Position numbers and translations under genes: made by a program. From positions 161,726 through 225,725 of the forward strand of contig DJMA01000029.1 in assembly GCA_002436415.1 (NCBI GenBank): DNA of 64,000 bases, read 5' to 3'. The notes under the pieces were generated by a model. The model worked only from the letters and a program-made list of their open reading frames with translations, was not told the origin of the DNA and made no database searches. This stretch comes from Bdellovibrionaceae bacterium UBA6502. Lineage in GTDB: Bacteria > Bdellovibrionota > Bdellovibrionia > Bdellovibrionales > UBA840. Numbering within the stretch: the stretch's first letter is position 1; each line of letters starts with the position of its first letter. Below, piece after piece: positions 44,870 to 53,125 of this stretch.

Positions 44870-45579
44870 AAATATTAGCGATCAGTTGCAGTACCAATTT
44901 TGGAAGTATTGCAGTTGGTGAAAACCAAAAGATTTTAGAGAAGATTGAATGGGAGCGAGCTCAAAGTCATGGCGAGCTTGTTACTCCCTACCTTCAAGAA
45001 ATCACAGAAAAAGTGGGATGGGATTTTTCAGAAATTGATTTGATCGCTGTCGATAAAGGTCCCGGCTCTTTCACTGGTGTTCGTGTAGCTATCAATTCTG
45101 TCAAAGCTCTAGCATACAGTTTCGAAACCCCTATTTGGGCTGAGAACTCGTTAAGAATCATGGCGGAGGCATGCCCCGTTTCAGAGAAAGAATTATTTTG
45201 TTGTCTTAATGCTTTTAAGAATGAAGTTTTCATTTCAAGTTATAAAAACAAAAATGAGAGATGGGAAGAAAACTTAGACGCACAAAGCATTGAAGTTGAA
45301 AAACTACCCGATTTGATTGAATCAAAGAGCATCGATTTTTTTGGGGATGCCATTGAGCCTTATTTAGACCGACTCCCTGAGGAGTTTAAAAGTCAGGTAA
45401 ATTTCCTCAACATTCAACCTGCAAAACCAAAGGCTAGTGATTTACTAAGTATCTGTTTTAAGGAGTATAATTCTGAACAGACCTTGGACTGGAAATCGCT
45501 AAATAGTCTATATATCAAGCTTTCTGCTGCCGAAGAGAAATTGAAGAAGGGATTACTGAAACCACTCCCGAAAATATAG
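44866..45579 (+). CDS. tsaB: TsaB, tRNA t6A-modification protein
   Basis: Partner of TsaD/TsaE in threonylcarbamoyladenosine formation at A37. 237 residues with ILAISCSTNFGSIAVG, AQSHGELVTPYLQEI and the diagnostic DKGPGSFTGVRVAINSVKALAY. As usual for TsaB, the metal-binding His motif of TsaD is missing. Coupled to rseP by a 4-bp overlap. Confidence 0.92.
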   Translation: MKILAISCSTNFGSIAVGENQKILEKIEWERAQSHGELVTPYLQEITEKVGWDFSEIDLIAVDKGPGSFTGVRVAINSVKALAYSFETPIWAENSLRIMAEACPVSEKELFCCLNAFKNEVFISSYKNKNERWEENLDAQSIEVEKLPDLIESKSIDFFGDAIEPYLDRLPEEFKSQVNFLNIQPAKPKASDLLSICFKEYNSEQTLDWKSLNSLYIKLSAAEEKLKKGLLKPLPKI

Positions 45580-45586
45580 GTGAATT

Positions 45587-46552
45587 GTGAACAAAGTATA
45601 TTCAATGTCAGACTATCAGAGCTCTACGGCCGATCAAAGCGGACCGTACACCATAGCTCTTGCTAGTGGTAAAGGTGGCGTTGGTAAAAGCTTTGTAGCC
45701 TCTAGCTTAGCAATTTGTTTCGCTCGAATGTCTTACAGAGTTTGTTTAATTGATTTAGATTTCGGAAGTGCAAATATTCATACCTATCTAGGAATGGTTC
45801 CACACGGTGGAGGTCTTACTGATTTCATCAAAGACCGAGTTACTGATATCAATCAATTGATGCTTCCTTCGGGAATCAACAATCTTAGCATTATTTCTGG
45901 AAACAATGATTCTTTGGACATGGCCAATGTTACAGAAGACGAATACAGTAAAATTTTGGCGGCCATTCCCAAGCTTTCTTGCGATGTGGTGATTCTTGAT
46001 CTAGGAGCTGGTACCGGAAACTCTACTTTAGACTCTTTTGCTAGTGCTGATCTAAGTTTGATGACTGTGACTCCAGAGCCTACTTCCATAGAAAACGCTT
46101 ATCGGTTTTTAAAGTCTGCCTTTTATCGGAAACTAAAAGTTTCTGAGCACAATGCCGGTGTTCAAGAAATCATTGAGGAAGCTATGGATCAGCAGAATCA
46201 ACTGAACATTCGCTCTCCAAAAGATTTATTAAACTATTTAAACCAAAATCATATGTATAATACTCAGGAGTTTATGCGTGAGCTTGAAAGTTTTGAACTG
46301 GGAATTATCCTAAACCAAGTTCGCTCAGGAAGAGACATCGATGTTGGAAAAGGTGTAGCTTCCATTTCAAGAAACTACTTTGGAATACCCGTTCGTTACC
46401 TTGGACACGTTGCCCATGATAATGCGGTTTGGCAAGCTCTTCGCAAAAAGCGACCTCTGCTAATAGATTATCCAGCCTCACCAATTAACAACCAATTTTT
46501 CGCAATTGCAAAATTGATCCTTGGCCCTAAGGCAAAAAAAGCAGTAGTATAA
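45587..46552 (+). CDS. MinD/FlhG-like P-loop ATPase
   Basis: 321 residues, GTG start (AGGTGA just upstream; ATG 45605 is an alternative). The deviant Walker A ASGKGGVGKS precedes DLDFGSANIHTYLG and VVILDLGAGTG, and then TPEPTSIENAYRF, which is the FlhG/MinD-like pattern. An inserted helical section (about 190-225, MDQQNQLNIRSPKDLL) is typical of FlhG relatives. The FlhF-activating N-terminal motif is not evident. It forms a unit with the J/HTH fusion gene 4 bp downstream, hinting at polar or septum-related positioning. Confidence 0.82.
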   Translation: MNKVYSMSDYQSSTADQSGPYTIALASGKGGVGKSFVASSLAICFARMSYRVCLIDLDFGSANIHTYLGMVPHGGGLTDFIKDRVTDINQLMLPSGINNLSIISGNNDSLDMANVTEDEYSKILAAIPKLSCDVVILDLGAGTGNSTLDSFASADLSLMTVTPEPTSIENAYRFLKSAFYRKLKVSEHNAGVQEIIEEAMDQQNQLNIRSPKDLLNYLNQNHMYNTQEFMRELESFELGIILNQVRSGRDIDVGKGVASISRNYFGIPVRYLGHVAHDNAVWQALRKKRPLLIDYPASPINNQFFAIAKLILGPKAKKAVV

Positions 46553-46556
46553 GTTC

Positions 46557-47294
46557 ATGTCACTGAACTTTGATGATTATTACGACTTATTACAAGTAGA
46601 TACAACAGCAAGTCTAGAAGAGATTCAAAGAGCTTACCGTAAAACGAAAGCTTTGTACTCTCCTGACAGCCCCGCTTTGTATTCTATGTTTTCCAAAGAA
46701 GAAGCCCAAGAGCTCGTTCAGGTGATTGAAACAGCCTACAAGACTCTGAGTAATCCAAATTTGCGTGCACAATATGATCAGCAAAGAATGAGTCCTCAAG
46801 CTGAATGGGAAGAAGCAAGCAATGTTCAAGACGATGCGATTTACGGATTAAGCGGAGAAAGTTCTGGAGATTTTTCTAGTATAAGTGCTGCCAATAGCCC
46901 AAGCACCAACTTTCCGGGTGAATCTCCAGACTTAATGTCGAATGTTGTGGAGCCAGCTCCCCAACCCGCGAGTAATCAAAAACTTGGAACAACTCGTTTT
47001 GGTAACTACGTCTTAGACCCTGAAGTTGAAGAATACATAAAATCGGTTGAGCTAATAGATGGACCTTTTTTAAAAACGGTTCGAGAGTACAAAGGTATTA
47101 GTATAGATCAGATTGCTTCCATTACTAAAATTGGTGGGCACCATTTAGCTGCCATTGAAAATAACGACTTTACACAATTACCACCTGTTGTTTTCTCAAA
47201 AGCTTTTGTTAAGCAGTATGCGCAGCTTGTTGGCCTTGATCCACAAAAATGTTCTGATTCCTATGCCGACTTAATGAAAAAAGAGCAGAAATAA
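46557..47294 (+). CDS. J-domain/RodZ-like HTH fusion protein
   Basis: 245 residues in two domains joined by a Ser/Pro-rich linker (about 85-145). Residues 6-75 follow the J-domain pattern (DYYDLLQVDTTASLEEIQRAYRK...ETAYKTLSNPNLRAQYD) but the catalytic HPD is SPD (35-37), so DnaK stimulation is doubtful. Residues 170-236 match the RodZ-type helix-turn-helix (LKTVREYKGISIDQIASITKIGGHHLAAIE and FVKQYAQLVGLDP). There is no transmembrane helix, unlike RodZ. It follows the MinD-like gene by 4 bp and precedes rluD by 1 bp. Confidence 0.8.
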   Translation: MSLNFDDYYDLLQVDTTASLEEIQRAYRKTKALYSPDSPALYSMFSKEEAQELVQVIETAYKTLSNPNLRAQYDQQRMSPQAEWEEASNVQDDAIYGLSGESSGDFSSISAANSPSTNFPGESPDLMSNVVEPAPQPASNQKLGTTRFGNYVLDPEVEEYIKSVELIDGPFLKTVREYKGISIDQIASITKIGGHHLAAIENNDFTQLPPVVFSKAFVKQYAQLVGLDPQKCSDSYADLMKKEQK

Positions 47295-47295
47295 A

Positions 47296-48282
47296 ATGCA
47301 GTCACAAAAAATTGTAAGCGAAGAAAACGAAGGGATTAGGCTGGACCAATTTCTTTGTCTATTTGATGAAGTCCCATCCCGCTCCCATGCAGCCAAATTA
47401 ATTGAAAACGGTGATGTTCAGGTATTAGAAATTACTAAAAAGCTAAAAGCCTCGACCAAGTTGAGTGCGGGGCAAAAGGTAGTTGTGAACACTCCCAAGA
47501 GACTTCCTAGCGTACTTAGCAAGTGGGATTATCCCCTAGAAATTTATTTTGAAGATGAAGACTTGATCGTTTTGAATAAAGAATCCGGTATGGTAGTTCA
47601 CCCTTCTCCTGGTCACCCTGATAAAACTTTAGTGAATGCCTTGTTAAATCACTCTGACTGTTTTCAGATGGGTATGAACGAAGAAAGACCTGGAATTGTT
47701 CACCGAATTGATAAAGAAACCAGTGGTCTTTTAGTGGTAGCCAAGAACCCGGAAACCCATCAAAAACTAACCGAACTTTTTAAAAACAGAGACATTGAAA
47801 GAAATTATTGGGCGGTTTGCGCTGGAGTCCCTAAACAGCTTTCCGGCAGTATTGAGTCTGAAATTGGCCGACATCCTGTGAATCGAAAAAAGATGTCTAG
47901 TCAGTCTCGCCAAGGAAAATACGCAAAGACAGATTATAAAATATTAGCTAATTTTAATAAACTGAGTTTGGTAAAGTTTAAACTCCATACAGGTAGAACT
48001 CATCAAATCAGAGTCCATTGTTCTGAAAAACATTTTCCTATCATTTGTGATGAGCTCTATAGTTCCATGTCAGGTCTAAAAAGTTTTTTAAGCCAAAAGC
48101 AAATTGCTGATTTAAAGAAACTAAACCGTTTTTTTCTCCACGCCGCCGTTTTAGGCTTTAAACACCCTAGGACCGGTGAAAAACTAGCCTTTTATTCTCC
48201 TATACCAAAGGACCTCCAGACTTGGATTGATCACTTTGGTTTTGTAGAATATTTGCAGCAGGAGAATTTTATCAATGCTTGA
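47296..48282 (+). CDS. rluD: RluD-family 23S rRNA pseudouridine synthase
   Basis: 328 residues. An N-terminal S4 domain (RLDQFLCLF... to VVVNTPK) is followed by a catalytic domain with EDLIVLNKESGMVVHPSPGH and GIVHRIDKETSGLLVVAKN (catalytic Asp in HRIDxxTSG), and KLHTGRTHQIRVH. RluD modifies helix 69 uridines; RluC-type specificity cannot be excluded. Overlaps pgeF by 8 bp. Confidence 0.9.
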   Translation: MQSQKIVSEENEGIRLDQFLCLFDEVPSRSHAAKLIENGDVQVLEITKKLKASTKLSAGQKVVVNTPKRLPSVLSKWDYPLEIYFEDEDLIVLNKESGMVVHPSPGHPDKTLVNALLNHSDCFQMGMNEERPGIVHRIDKETSGLLVVAKNPETHQKLTELFKNRDIERNYWAVCAGVPKQLSGSIESEIGRHPVNRKKMSSQSRQGKYAKTDYKILANFNKLSLVKFKLHTGRTHQIRVHCSEKHFPIICDELYSSMSGLKSFLSQKQIADLKKLNRFFLHAAVLGFKHPRTGEKLAFYSPIPKDLQTWIDHFGFVEYLQQENFINA

Positions 48283-48982
48283 AGTACAAGAAACCCCACT
48301 AGGACATGAAATTTTAAATGAAAATTTTTATATCTTATTTGGTAACTCAAATATCGACTATGACAATTACAAAGACATACTGAACGCTCGCTTAGGCGAG
48401 AACTTAAAGTTTCAAGCTGTAGACCAAGTTCATGGTGATGGTGTTTATGTTTGTGGAGAAGAATCTCCCGAGCAAACGGAAGCGGATGCAATTTTACTAA
48501 AAGAAGTTGGTCAATGTGGGATTATCAAAACCGCTGACTGTTTACCTATAGCACTCACCAATAGCATTACAAAAGAGGCCGCAATCGTCCATGCTGGTTG
48601 GAGAGGTGTTTATAATGGTATTTTACTAAAAGCCTTACAGCTTTTTGTGGATCAAAAGCCTGAAAATTTAAAGTTATACATCGGACCGCATATATCCTTT
48701 TACAGCTATCAAGTGGGACCAGATCTTTTTAATATGTTTGCCGAAAAATTTTCGTTTCTCACCGAAGGCGTTCATTTCAATAAAGATTTACTAAGTCTGC
48801 AACATTATAAGTTGAACCTTCAGGAAATCTTAATCACCCACTTAGAAACAGAACTCGGCTCTGAAATCTATTGCATTAGAAGCCAAATCAATACCATCAG
48901 TCATCCTCTATTTCACTCCTTCAGAGAGAAAGGAGAGCAGGCAGGTAGAAACTTAAGCTTTTTAGTAAAGAGAACTTCCTAA
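48275..48982 (+). CDS. pgeF: PgeF-type laccase-domain protein (purine nucleoside/murein editing)
   Basis: 235 residues of the YfiH/DUF152 family. The metal-binding motif runs from ADAILLKEVGQCGIIKTADCLPIALTN to AAIVHAGWRGVYNGIL, with YIGPHISFYSYQVG. In E. coli PgeF edits misincorporated peptides in murein precursors, while other members act on adenosine or inosine, so the activity is not settled by sequence. Coupled to rluD. Confidence 0.85.
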   Translation: MLEVQETPLGHEILNENFYILFGNSNIDYDNYKDILNARLGENLKFQAVDQVHGDGVYVCGEESPEQTEADAILLKEVGQCGIIKTADCLPIALTNSITKEAAIVHAGWRGVYNGILLKALQLFVDQKPENLKLYIGPHISFYSYQVGPDLFNMFAEKFSFLTEGVHFNKDLLSLQHYKLNLQEILITHLETELGSEIYCIRSQINTISHPLFHSFREKGEQAGRNLSFLVKRTS

Positions 48983-49333
48983 GCCAGGTTCTACTAAAAA
49001 CCTAAATCTTGTTAACAAGACCAATTGTCTTAGGCCTTGTGTATATTGATTTATCTATTTTTCGTCATTGAGGGATTCGATTTCTTAAAATTAAGCTCGA
49101 TCTCATTCTGATACAGCGGCCATTTCATTTACAGTAAAATAATTTAGACACTATCTGCTAAGTAGCTGTTTCTACTAGATTTTCTTCTTTCACTAACTAA
49201 TTTTCAGACAAAAATTCGCCGACCGGCTTATTTTGAAGCAGCTCCGTGGTCTAGCTAAGCACCTATAATTACAGTCCTTTTATTCATCTGCCGATAGGGA
49301 TATTGGCACGATACTTGGAGTATTAAGGAAGTG
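48983..49333. other. Intergenic region (351 bp)
   Basis: AT-rich. Holds an inverted 11-bp copy of the GGTGCTTAGC repeat (49254-49264) and a sigma-28-like promoter (49270-49297). No gene seen. Confidence 0.5.
49270..49297 (+). promoter_or_regulatory. Candidate sigma-28-like promoter
   Basis: TACAG 49270-49274, 15 nt, GCCGATAG 49290-49297: one mismatch in each box of TAAAG/GCCGATAA, spacer 1 nt over the enterobacterial norm. Predicted start near 49305 leaves a short leader containing the AAGGA SD of the ATG at 49334. Confidence 0.4.
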
Positions 49334-49816
49334 ATGGGATTTAAAAGTTTAATTGGGGATTTAAAAAAAATAGAACCACTAAGTTTTAGCTTAGGATTGG
49401 GAATGATGTGTTTATCATTATCCCTAGCTTTTCATAGTGGACTAAAATATGAAATTCGCAATGGCTTAGCTCTCAATGAAAGAGTCGTTTTATCAACAGT
49501 GACGGGAAATATTACTCAAGATGGAATTTTATCCAAGGTAATTAAAGTTCGCTCTGATAATAAAATCTTTATTGAGGTTTATCAGCTAGGTGCTAATGGG
49601 CAAGAGCTCATTTCTAAACTACCAATACCTCACTCTCATGATGGCTATTTCCATTTAAGAGGAGAAAGTTCAAATCTCATTTTAAATGATGTGGATGGTG
49701 ATTCCATTCCTGAAATTGTGGCTCCGAGTTTTGATCACAATATGGTAGCACATTTAAATGTCTACAAATATGATCGCGAAGCTAACAGTTTCTACTTAAT
49801 GACTAAAAAGGAGTAG
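49334..49816 (+). CDS. Membrane-anchored protein with FG-GAP-like segment
   Basis: 160 residues; ATG 49334 follows AAGGA by 4 nt (GTG 49331 is adjacent). One N-terminal helix (LSFSLGLGMMCLSLSLAF) anchors a periplasmic domain with LILNDVDGDSIPEIVAPSF, a DxDGDxxPE calcium-binding-type motif as in FG-GAP/VCBS repeats. Function unknown. It is 3 bp upstream of the YQNCG lipoprotein gene and co-transcribed with it. Confidence 0.65.
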   Translation: MGFKSLIGDLKKIEPLSFSLGLGMMCLSLSLAFHSGLKYEIRNGLALNERVVLSTVTGNITQDGILSKVIKVRSDNKIFIEVYQLGANGQELISKLPIPHSHDGYFHLRGESSNLILNDVDGDSIPEIVAPSFDHNMVAHLNVYKYDREANSFYLMTKKE

Positions 49817-49819
49817 GAA

Positions 49820-50536
49820 GTGCTAAGACCAAATATGCTTCGTAATACTTTAATCATTGTATTGAGCTTCTATATGTTGCTTAGCTACCAAAACTGTGGT
49901 GAAAATGCAAAATTCAACCCTCAGCTGGTAGATAGCTCACCGGATCTAGAAACGAATGAGTTTTTAAGTAAAATCGCAGAAGATGCAGATGTAATATGGG
50001 GTGCTGGTGATCAAGCGCTAAATCCGTCCTGTAAATTTAGAGTACCAGAATGTGGAGCGGAAGAAGATGTTACTGAAGCCTGTGTGGCTGAGACTGTTTC
50101 TGCTTATTATGACTCTTTGGAGTGTGCAGGTTTTGATGTGTACGAAGGAAATGATTGCCTTGTAGCAATTAGTAGCTCTACACCAACTGTGATGGAGCCT
50201 GTATTATTAGATATCACTTGTTTCAACATTGATAGCCAAAACAAAAAAGCTCTTAATCTTGGAATGTGTTACGGGGAAGACATTGGATTTTCCAAAGAAG
50301 CTCCGAGCACCGGCATGAGAATCTCTGCTTGGGCTGAACTAGGTGATGAGTACCCTTACTCTAGACAAATTCGTCAGTTGGTTTTCTACCCTAACCAAGA
50401 AGATGTTAAAATGGTTTTACATGAAATGGGTGTTGGTTCTGAAGTGAAGGACGCCTGTGGAAAAATAAAACAGGCTCAGCCTTTAGATTTGGTAATTCCA
50501 GTAGAAGTTAAAGACTTTAGTGTCGACGGAAAATAA
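49820..50536 (+). CDS. Lipoprotein-like exported protein with YQNCG motif
   Basis: 238 residues, GTG start with AGGAG 6 nt upstream. The signal sequence NTLIIVLSFYMLLSYQNCG ends in YQNC, the same atypical lipobox seen in the protein at 30325-31578, although the two mature parts are not alike. The mature domain is Cys-rich and acidic (CKFRVPECGAEE, ACVAET, DSLECAG, NDCLVA, DITCFN), probably disulfide-bonded. No family recognised. Followed by a strong terminator. Confidence 0.7.
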   Translation: MLRPNMLRNTLIIVLSFYMLLSYQNCGENAKFNPQLVDSSPDLETNEFLSKIAEDADVIWGAGDQALNPSCKFRVPECGAEEDVTEACVAETVSAYYDSLECAGFDVYEGNDCLVAISSSTPTVMEPVLLDITCFNIDSQNKKALNLGMCYGEDIGFSKEAPSTGMRISAWAELGDEYPYSRQIRQLVFYPNQEDVKMVLHEMGVGSEVKDACGKIKQAQPLDLVIPVEVKDFSVDGK

Positions 50537-50558
50537 GCTGTATATCAAAAAATAAGAC

Positions 50559-50594
50559 TAAGCTTCAGAAAGTTTCTGAAGCTTATTTTTTTTT
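50559..50594. terminator. Rho-independent terminator, probably bidirectional
   Basis: TAAGCTTCAGAA 50559-50570 pairs perfectly with TTCTGAAGCTTA 50574-50585, followed by a run of T on the plus strand and by AATAAG/AAAAAA on the other side, which is T-rich read backwards. It overlaps the stop of the convergent mltG. Confidence 0.9.
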
Positions 50595-51626
50595 GTTTAA
50601 GTCACGCCAAGACTTTCCTTGTCTCGCCTTATAGTTTAACTGGAAGTCTCTAACCGCTCTTTGGTGCTCTTTATAGGTCTTAGAAAAATAATGAGTTCCA
50701 TCATTTTTACTCACAAAATATAAATATTCACTTTTTTCAGGTTTAAACACTGACTGCAAACTTTCTCTTCCTGGATTGGATATTGGTCCTTTCGGAAGAG
50801 CAGGTATTTTATAAGTGTTGTAGGCCGTTTTTTCTAGAATGTCTTTTTTCTGAATGTTCTTTTTCCAGTAACCATACTTTTCTTTGATACCATACAAAAT
50901 GGTTGGGTCACTTTGAATTCTCATTTTCTTTCGCAAACGATTTTGAAAAACGGAACTTATCAAGGGTCTCTCATGAGGAGCTCCGGTTTCCTTTTCAATG
51001 ATCGATGCTAGGGTTACGATTTCGTGACGAGATAAATTCGTTGGAGCTCTTTCTAAACTTGCAAAAACTTCGTGAAATCTCTCTACCATGATTTTTAAAA
51101 TATTTCTCTCCCCTTGGTACTTTGTAATTCTATAAGTATCCGGAAAAAGGTAGCCCTCTAGGCTTGGTAAGCTTTGCCCTAAAAGACTTTGGATGAAGCT
51201 TGGGCTTTTTGCTAATCTTAAAAACTCATTTTCATCAATTAAGTTTTTGCTAGCAAGAAGCTCGGCTATTTCATAAATGTTCAAACCTTCCTGAATTGTA
51301 AAACTATGTTGAACCATAATTCCCGAAACAAGAATATTTAACACCTCACTAGGTTTCATGTTTCTTCGAAGTTCATACTCTCCTGTTTTAACTTTTTTAA
51401 TAGCAGATTCATATTTTGCCAGAGCAGTGAAGTATTTTGAATTAGTGATCAAGCCTTCTTTTTTAAGAGCACTTGTTATTTTGTAAAACGGACCAGGCTT
51501 TACCTCAAAATAAACACTAGAATCATCCTGCGAAGGTGGAATTTGCAAAAAGCAATAAGCTTCGTAGGCAACATAGGCAGAAGCCATTGTAAAAATAAGA
51601 AACAGAGAAACTATAATCTTTTTCAC
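50583..51626 (-). CDS. mltG: MltG, endolytic murein transglycosylase
   Basis: Cuts nascent glycan strands at the inner membrane. 347 residues with one N-terminal helix (KKIIVSLFLIFTMASAYVAYEAY), a LysM-like domain, then the YceG core: LPSLEGYLFPDTY, TLASIIEKETG (catalytic Glu), VFQNRLRKKMRIQSDPTILYG and IPALPKGPISNPG. It ends the AST-like operon, 2 bp after astD, an unusual neighbour set (it commonly lies near tmk/holB). Confidence 0.93.
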   Translation of the reverse strand: MKKIIVSLFLIFTMASAYVAYEAYCFLQIPPSQDDSSVYFEVKPGPFYKITSALKKEGLITNSKYFTALAKYESAIKKVKTGEYELRRNMKPSEVLNILVSGIMVQHSFTIQEGLNIYEIAELLASKNLIDENEFLRLAKSPSFIQSLLGQSLPSLEGYLFPDTYRITKYQGERNILKIMVERFHEVFASLERAPTNLSRHEIVTLASIIEKETGAPHERPLISSVFQNRLRKKMRIQSDPTILYGIKEKYGYWKKNIQKKDILEKTAYNTYKIPALPKGPISNPGRESLQSVFKPEKSEYLYFVSKNDGTHYFSKTYKEHQRAVRDFQLNYKARQGKSWRDLNKKK

Positions 51627-51628
51627 AA

Positions 51629-53116
51629 CTATTTTAACTCCACACCCGTTGCTAGTTTAGAGGCATCGAACTCCCCTTCATCTTCAAGATATGCTACTGG
51701 CTCAGTACAATAATAAACTGCAAAATGCGCTGATGGATGTCCGTTACCACTCTTCTTAAAACCACCAAATGGTAATTTTGAACTCGCACCGCAAGTTGCG
51801 CGGTTCCAGTTTAGAAGTCCAACCTCAAGATCTGCAGCAACTTTCTCATAAACACTTCTGGTCTTTGAAAAAACCGCAGCTGAAAGGCCATAACTAGTAT
51901 CATTAGCCAATGCAATGGCTTCGTCCAGGTCATCGGATTTGTATATCGCCACATTCGGCCCAAAAATTTCTTCTTTTTCATAAACCGAATCAGAACGATG
52001 CTCATTTACGAGATTAATTGAAGGAGTCACATAGTGGCCTTTTGTATCTAGTTCAAGAGCCTTTCCACGCATAATGTTTTCAGCCCCTTCTCGTTTTGCA
52101 ATTTCTTGGAAACGCAAAAACTTCTCTACCGATCTATCGTTAATCAATGGCCCCATAAAAACGTCTTTTTTCCAATGACCAATTTTAATTGCTTTTGCAC
52201 TTTTATGATAACGATCAACAAACTCATGATAGCGGTCTTTATGTACAATGATTCGAGAAGTACATGAACATCTTTGTCCAGCGGATGCAAATGCACCAAA
52301 AAGATTTTCATAGACAGCTCGATCCATATCAATGTCATCCCAGACAATTGATGTATTCTTACCGCCCATTTCCAAAGCTGACATTTTCCAGTAATGAGTA
52401 ACAATTTCTTGCTTTATACGTAGGCCAGTTTCATAGCTCCCTGTAAAAAGAATTCCATTCACATAATCGTGCTTTACCAAACGACGGCCAACCTCACCAC
52501 CACCTTGAACTAAATTAAAAACTCCTTTAGGGAAACCCGCTTCGTGAATGCATCTCGCTAAAAGTTGACCAGTAAAGGGAGTCATTTCTGATGGTTTAAA
52601 AACTACGGTATTACCAGTAAGTAAAGCAGGAACCAAGTGACCATTTGGCAAATGCCCAGGGAAATTAAAAGGCCCTAGTACGGCCAAAACCCCTCTTGGT
52701 CTATATTTTATCCTACCAGTTACACCTGGCAAAGCATCCGTTATGGCCTGCTCTTCAATTAAAGATAAAGAGGCATTTATAGTAATATCAATTTTACCAG
52801 CTAAAGCTCCTGCTTCCCCTAAAGTTTCCCAATAAGCCTTTCCTGTCTCTCTAGAGATACAAGTGGCAATTTCTTCTTTATGCTTTTGGTATACTTCTTT
52901 TAATTTGATTAAATATGATTTTCTTTCTTCAATGCTTAATGCAGACCAAGATTTGAAAGAGTTTTTAGCAGCATCTACGGCCTTATCCACATCTGAATAG
53001 GAGGCACTTAACTCGCCAATTGTATCACTTAAATCTCCTGGGCTTACAACGGTCCAAGTCTCGTCTGTTCTAGAAGGAATCAAAAATTGTCCATCTACAT
53101 AGTTACCTTGAAACAT
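51629..53116 (-). CDS. astD: AstD-like succinylglutamate-semialdehyde dehydrogenase
   Basis: NAD-dependent aldehyde dehydrogenase of the arginine succinyltransferase route. 495 residues. LGPFNFPGHLPNGH, ALEMGGKN (catalytic Glu region), FASAGQRCSCTSRI (nucleophilic Cys) and the AstD-type end (LLNWNRATCGASSKLPFGG, then SGNGHPSAHFAVYYC). A good SD (AAGGAG) precedes the ATG. Lies 9 bp after astA; the aldehyde it oxidises would come from the aminotransferase of the same operon. Confidence 0.9.
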   Translation of the reverse strand: MFQGNYVDGQFLIPSRTDETWTVVSPGDLSDTIGELSASYSDVDKAVDAAKNSFKSWSALSIEERKSYLIKLKEVYQKHKEEIATCISRETGKAYWETLGEAGALAGKIDITINASLSLIEEQAITDALPGVTGRIKYRPRGVLAVLGPFNFPGHLPNGHLVPALLTGNTVVFKPSEMTPFTGQLLARCIHEAGFPKGVFNLVQGGGEVGRRLVKHDYVNGILFTGSYETGLRIKQEIVTHYWKMSALEMGGKNTSIVWDDIDMDRAVYENLFGAFASAGQRCSCTSRIIVHKDRYHEFVDRYHKSAKAIKIGHWKKDVFMGPLINDRSVEKFLRFQEIAKREGAENIMRGKALELDTKGHYVTPSINLVNEHRSDSVYEKEEIFGPNVAIYKSDDLDEAIALANDTSYGLSAAVFSKTRSVYEKVAADLEVGLLNWNRATCGASSKLPFGGFKKSGNGHPSAHFAVYYCTEPVAYLEDEGEFDASKLATGVELK

Positions 53117-53125
53117 AGCATCTCC

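Noticed and set aside
49304..49318. Sigma-54-like TGGCAC-N5-TTGG before the gene at 49334
   Set aside because: The -12 element is GG instead of GC, and the predicted start would fall after the SD, leaving no usable leader. The sigma-28-like boxes just upstream fit better.
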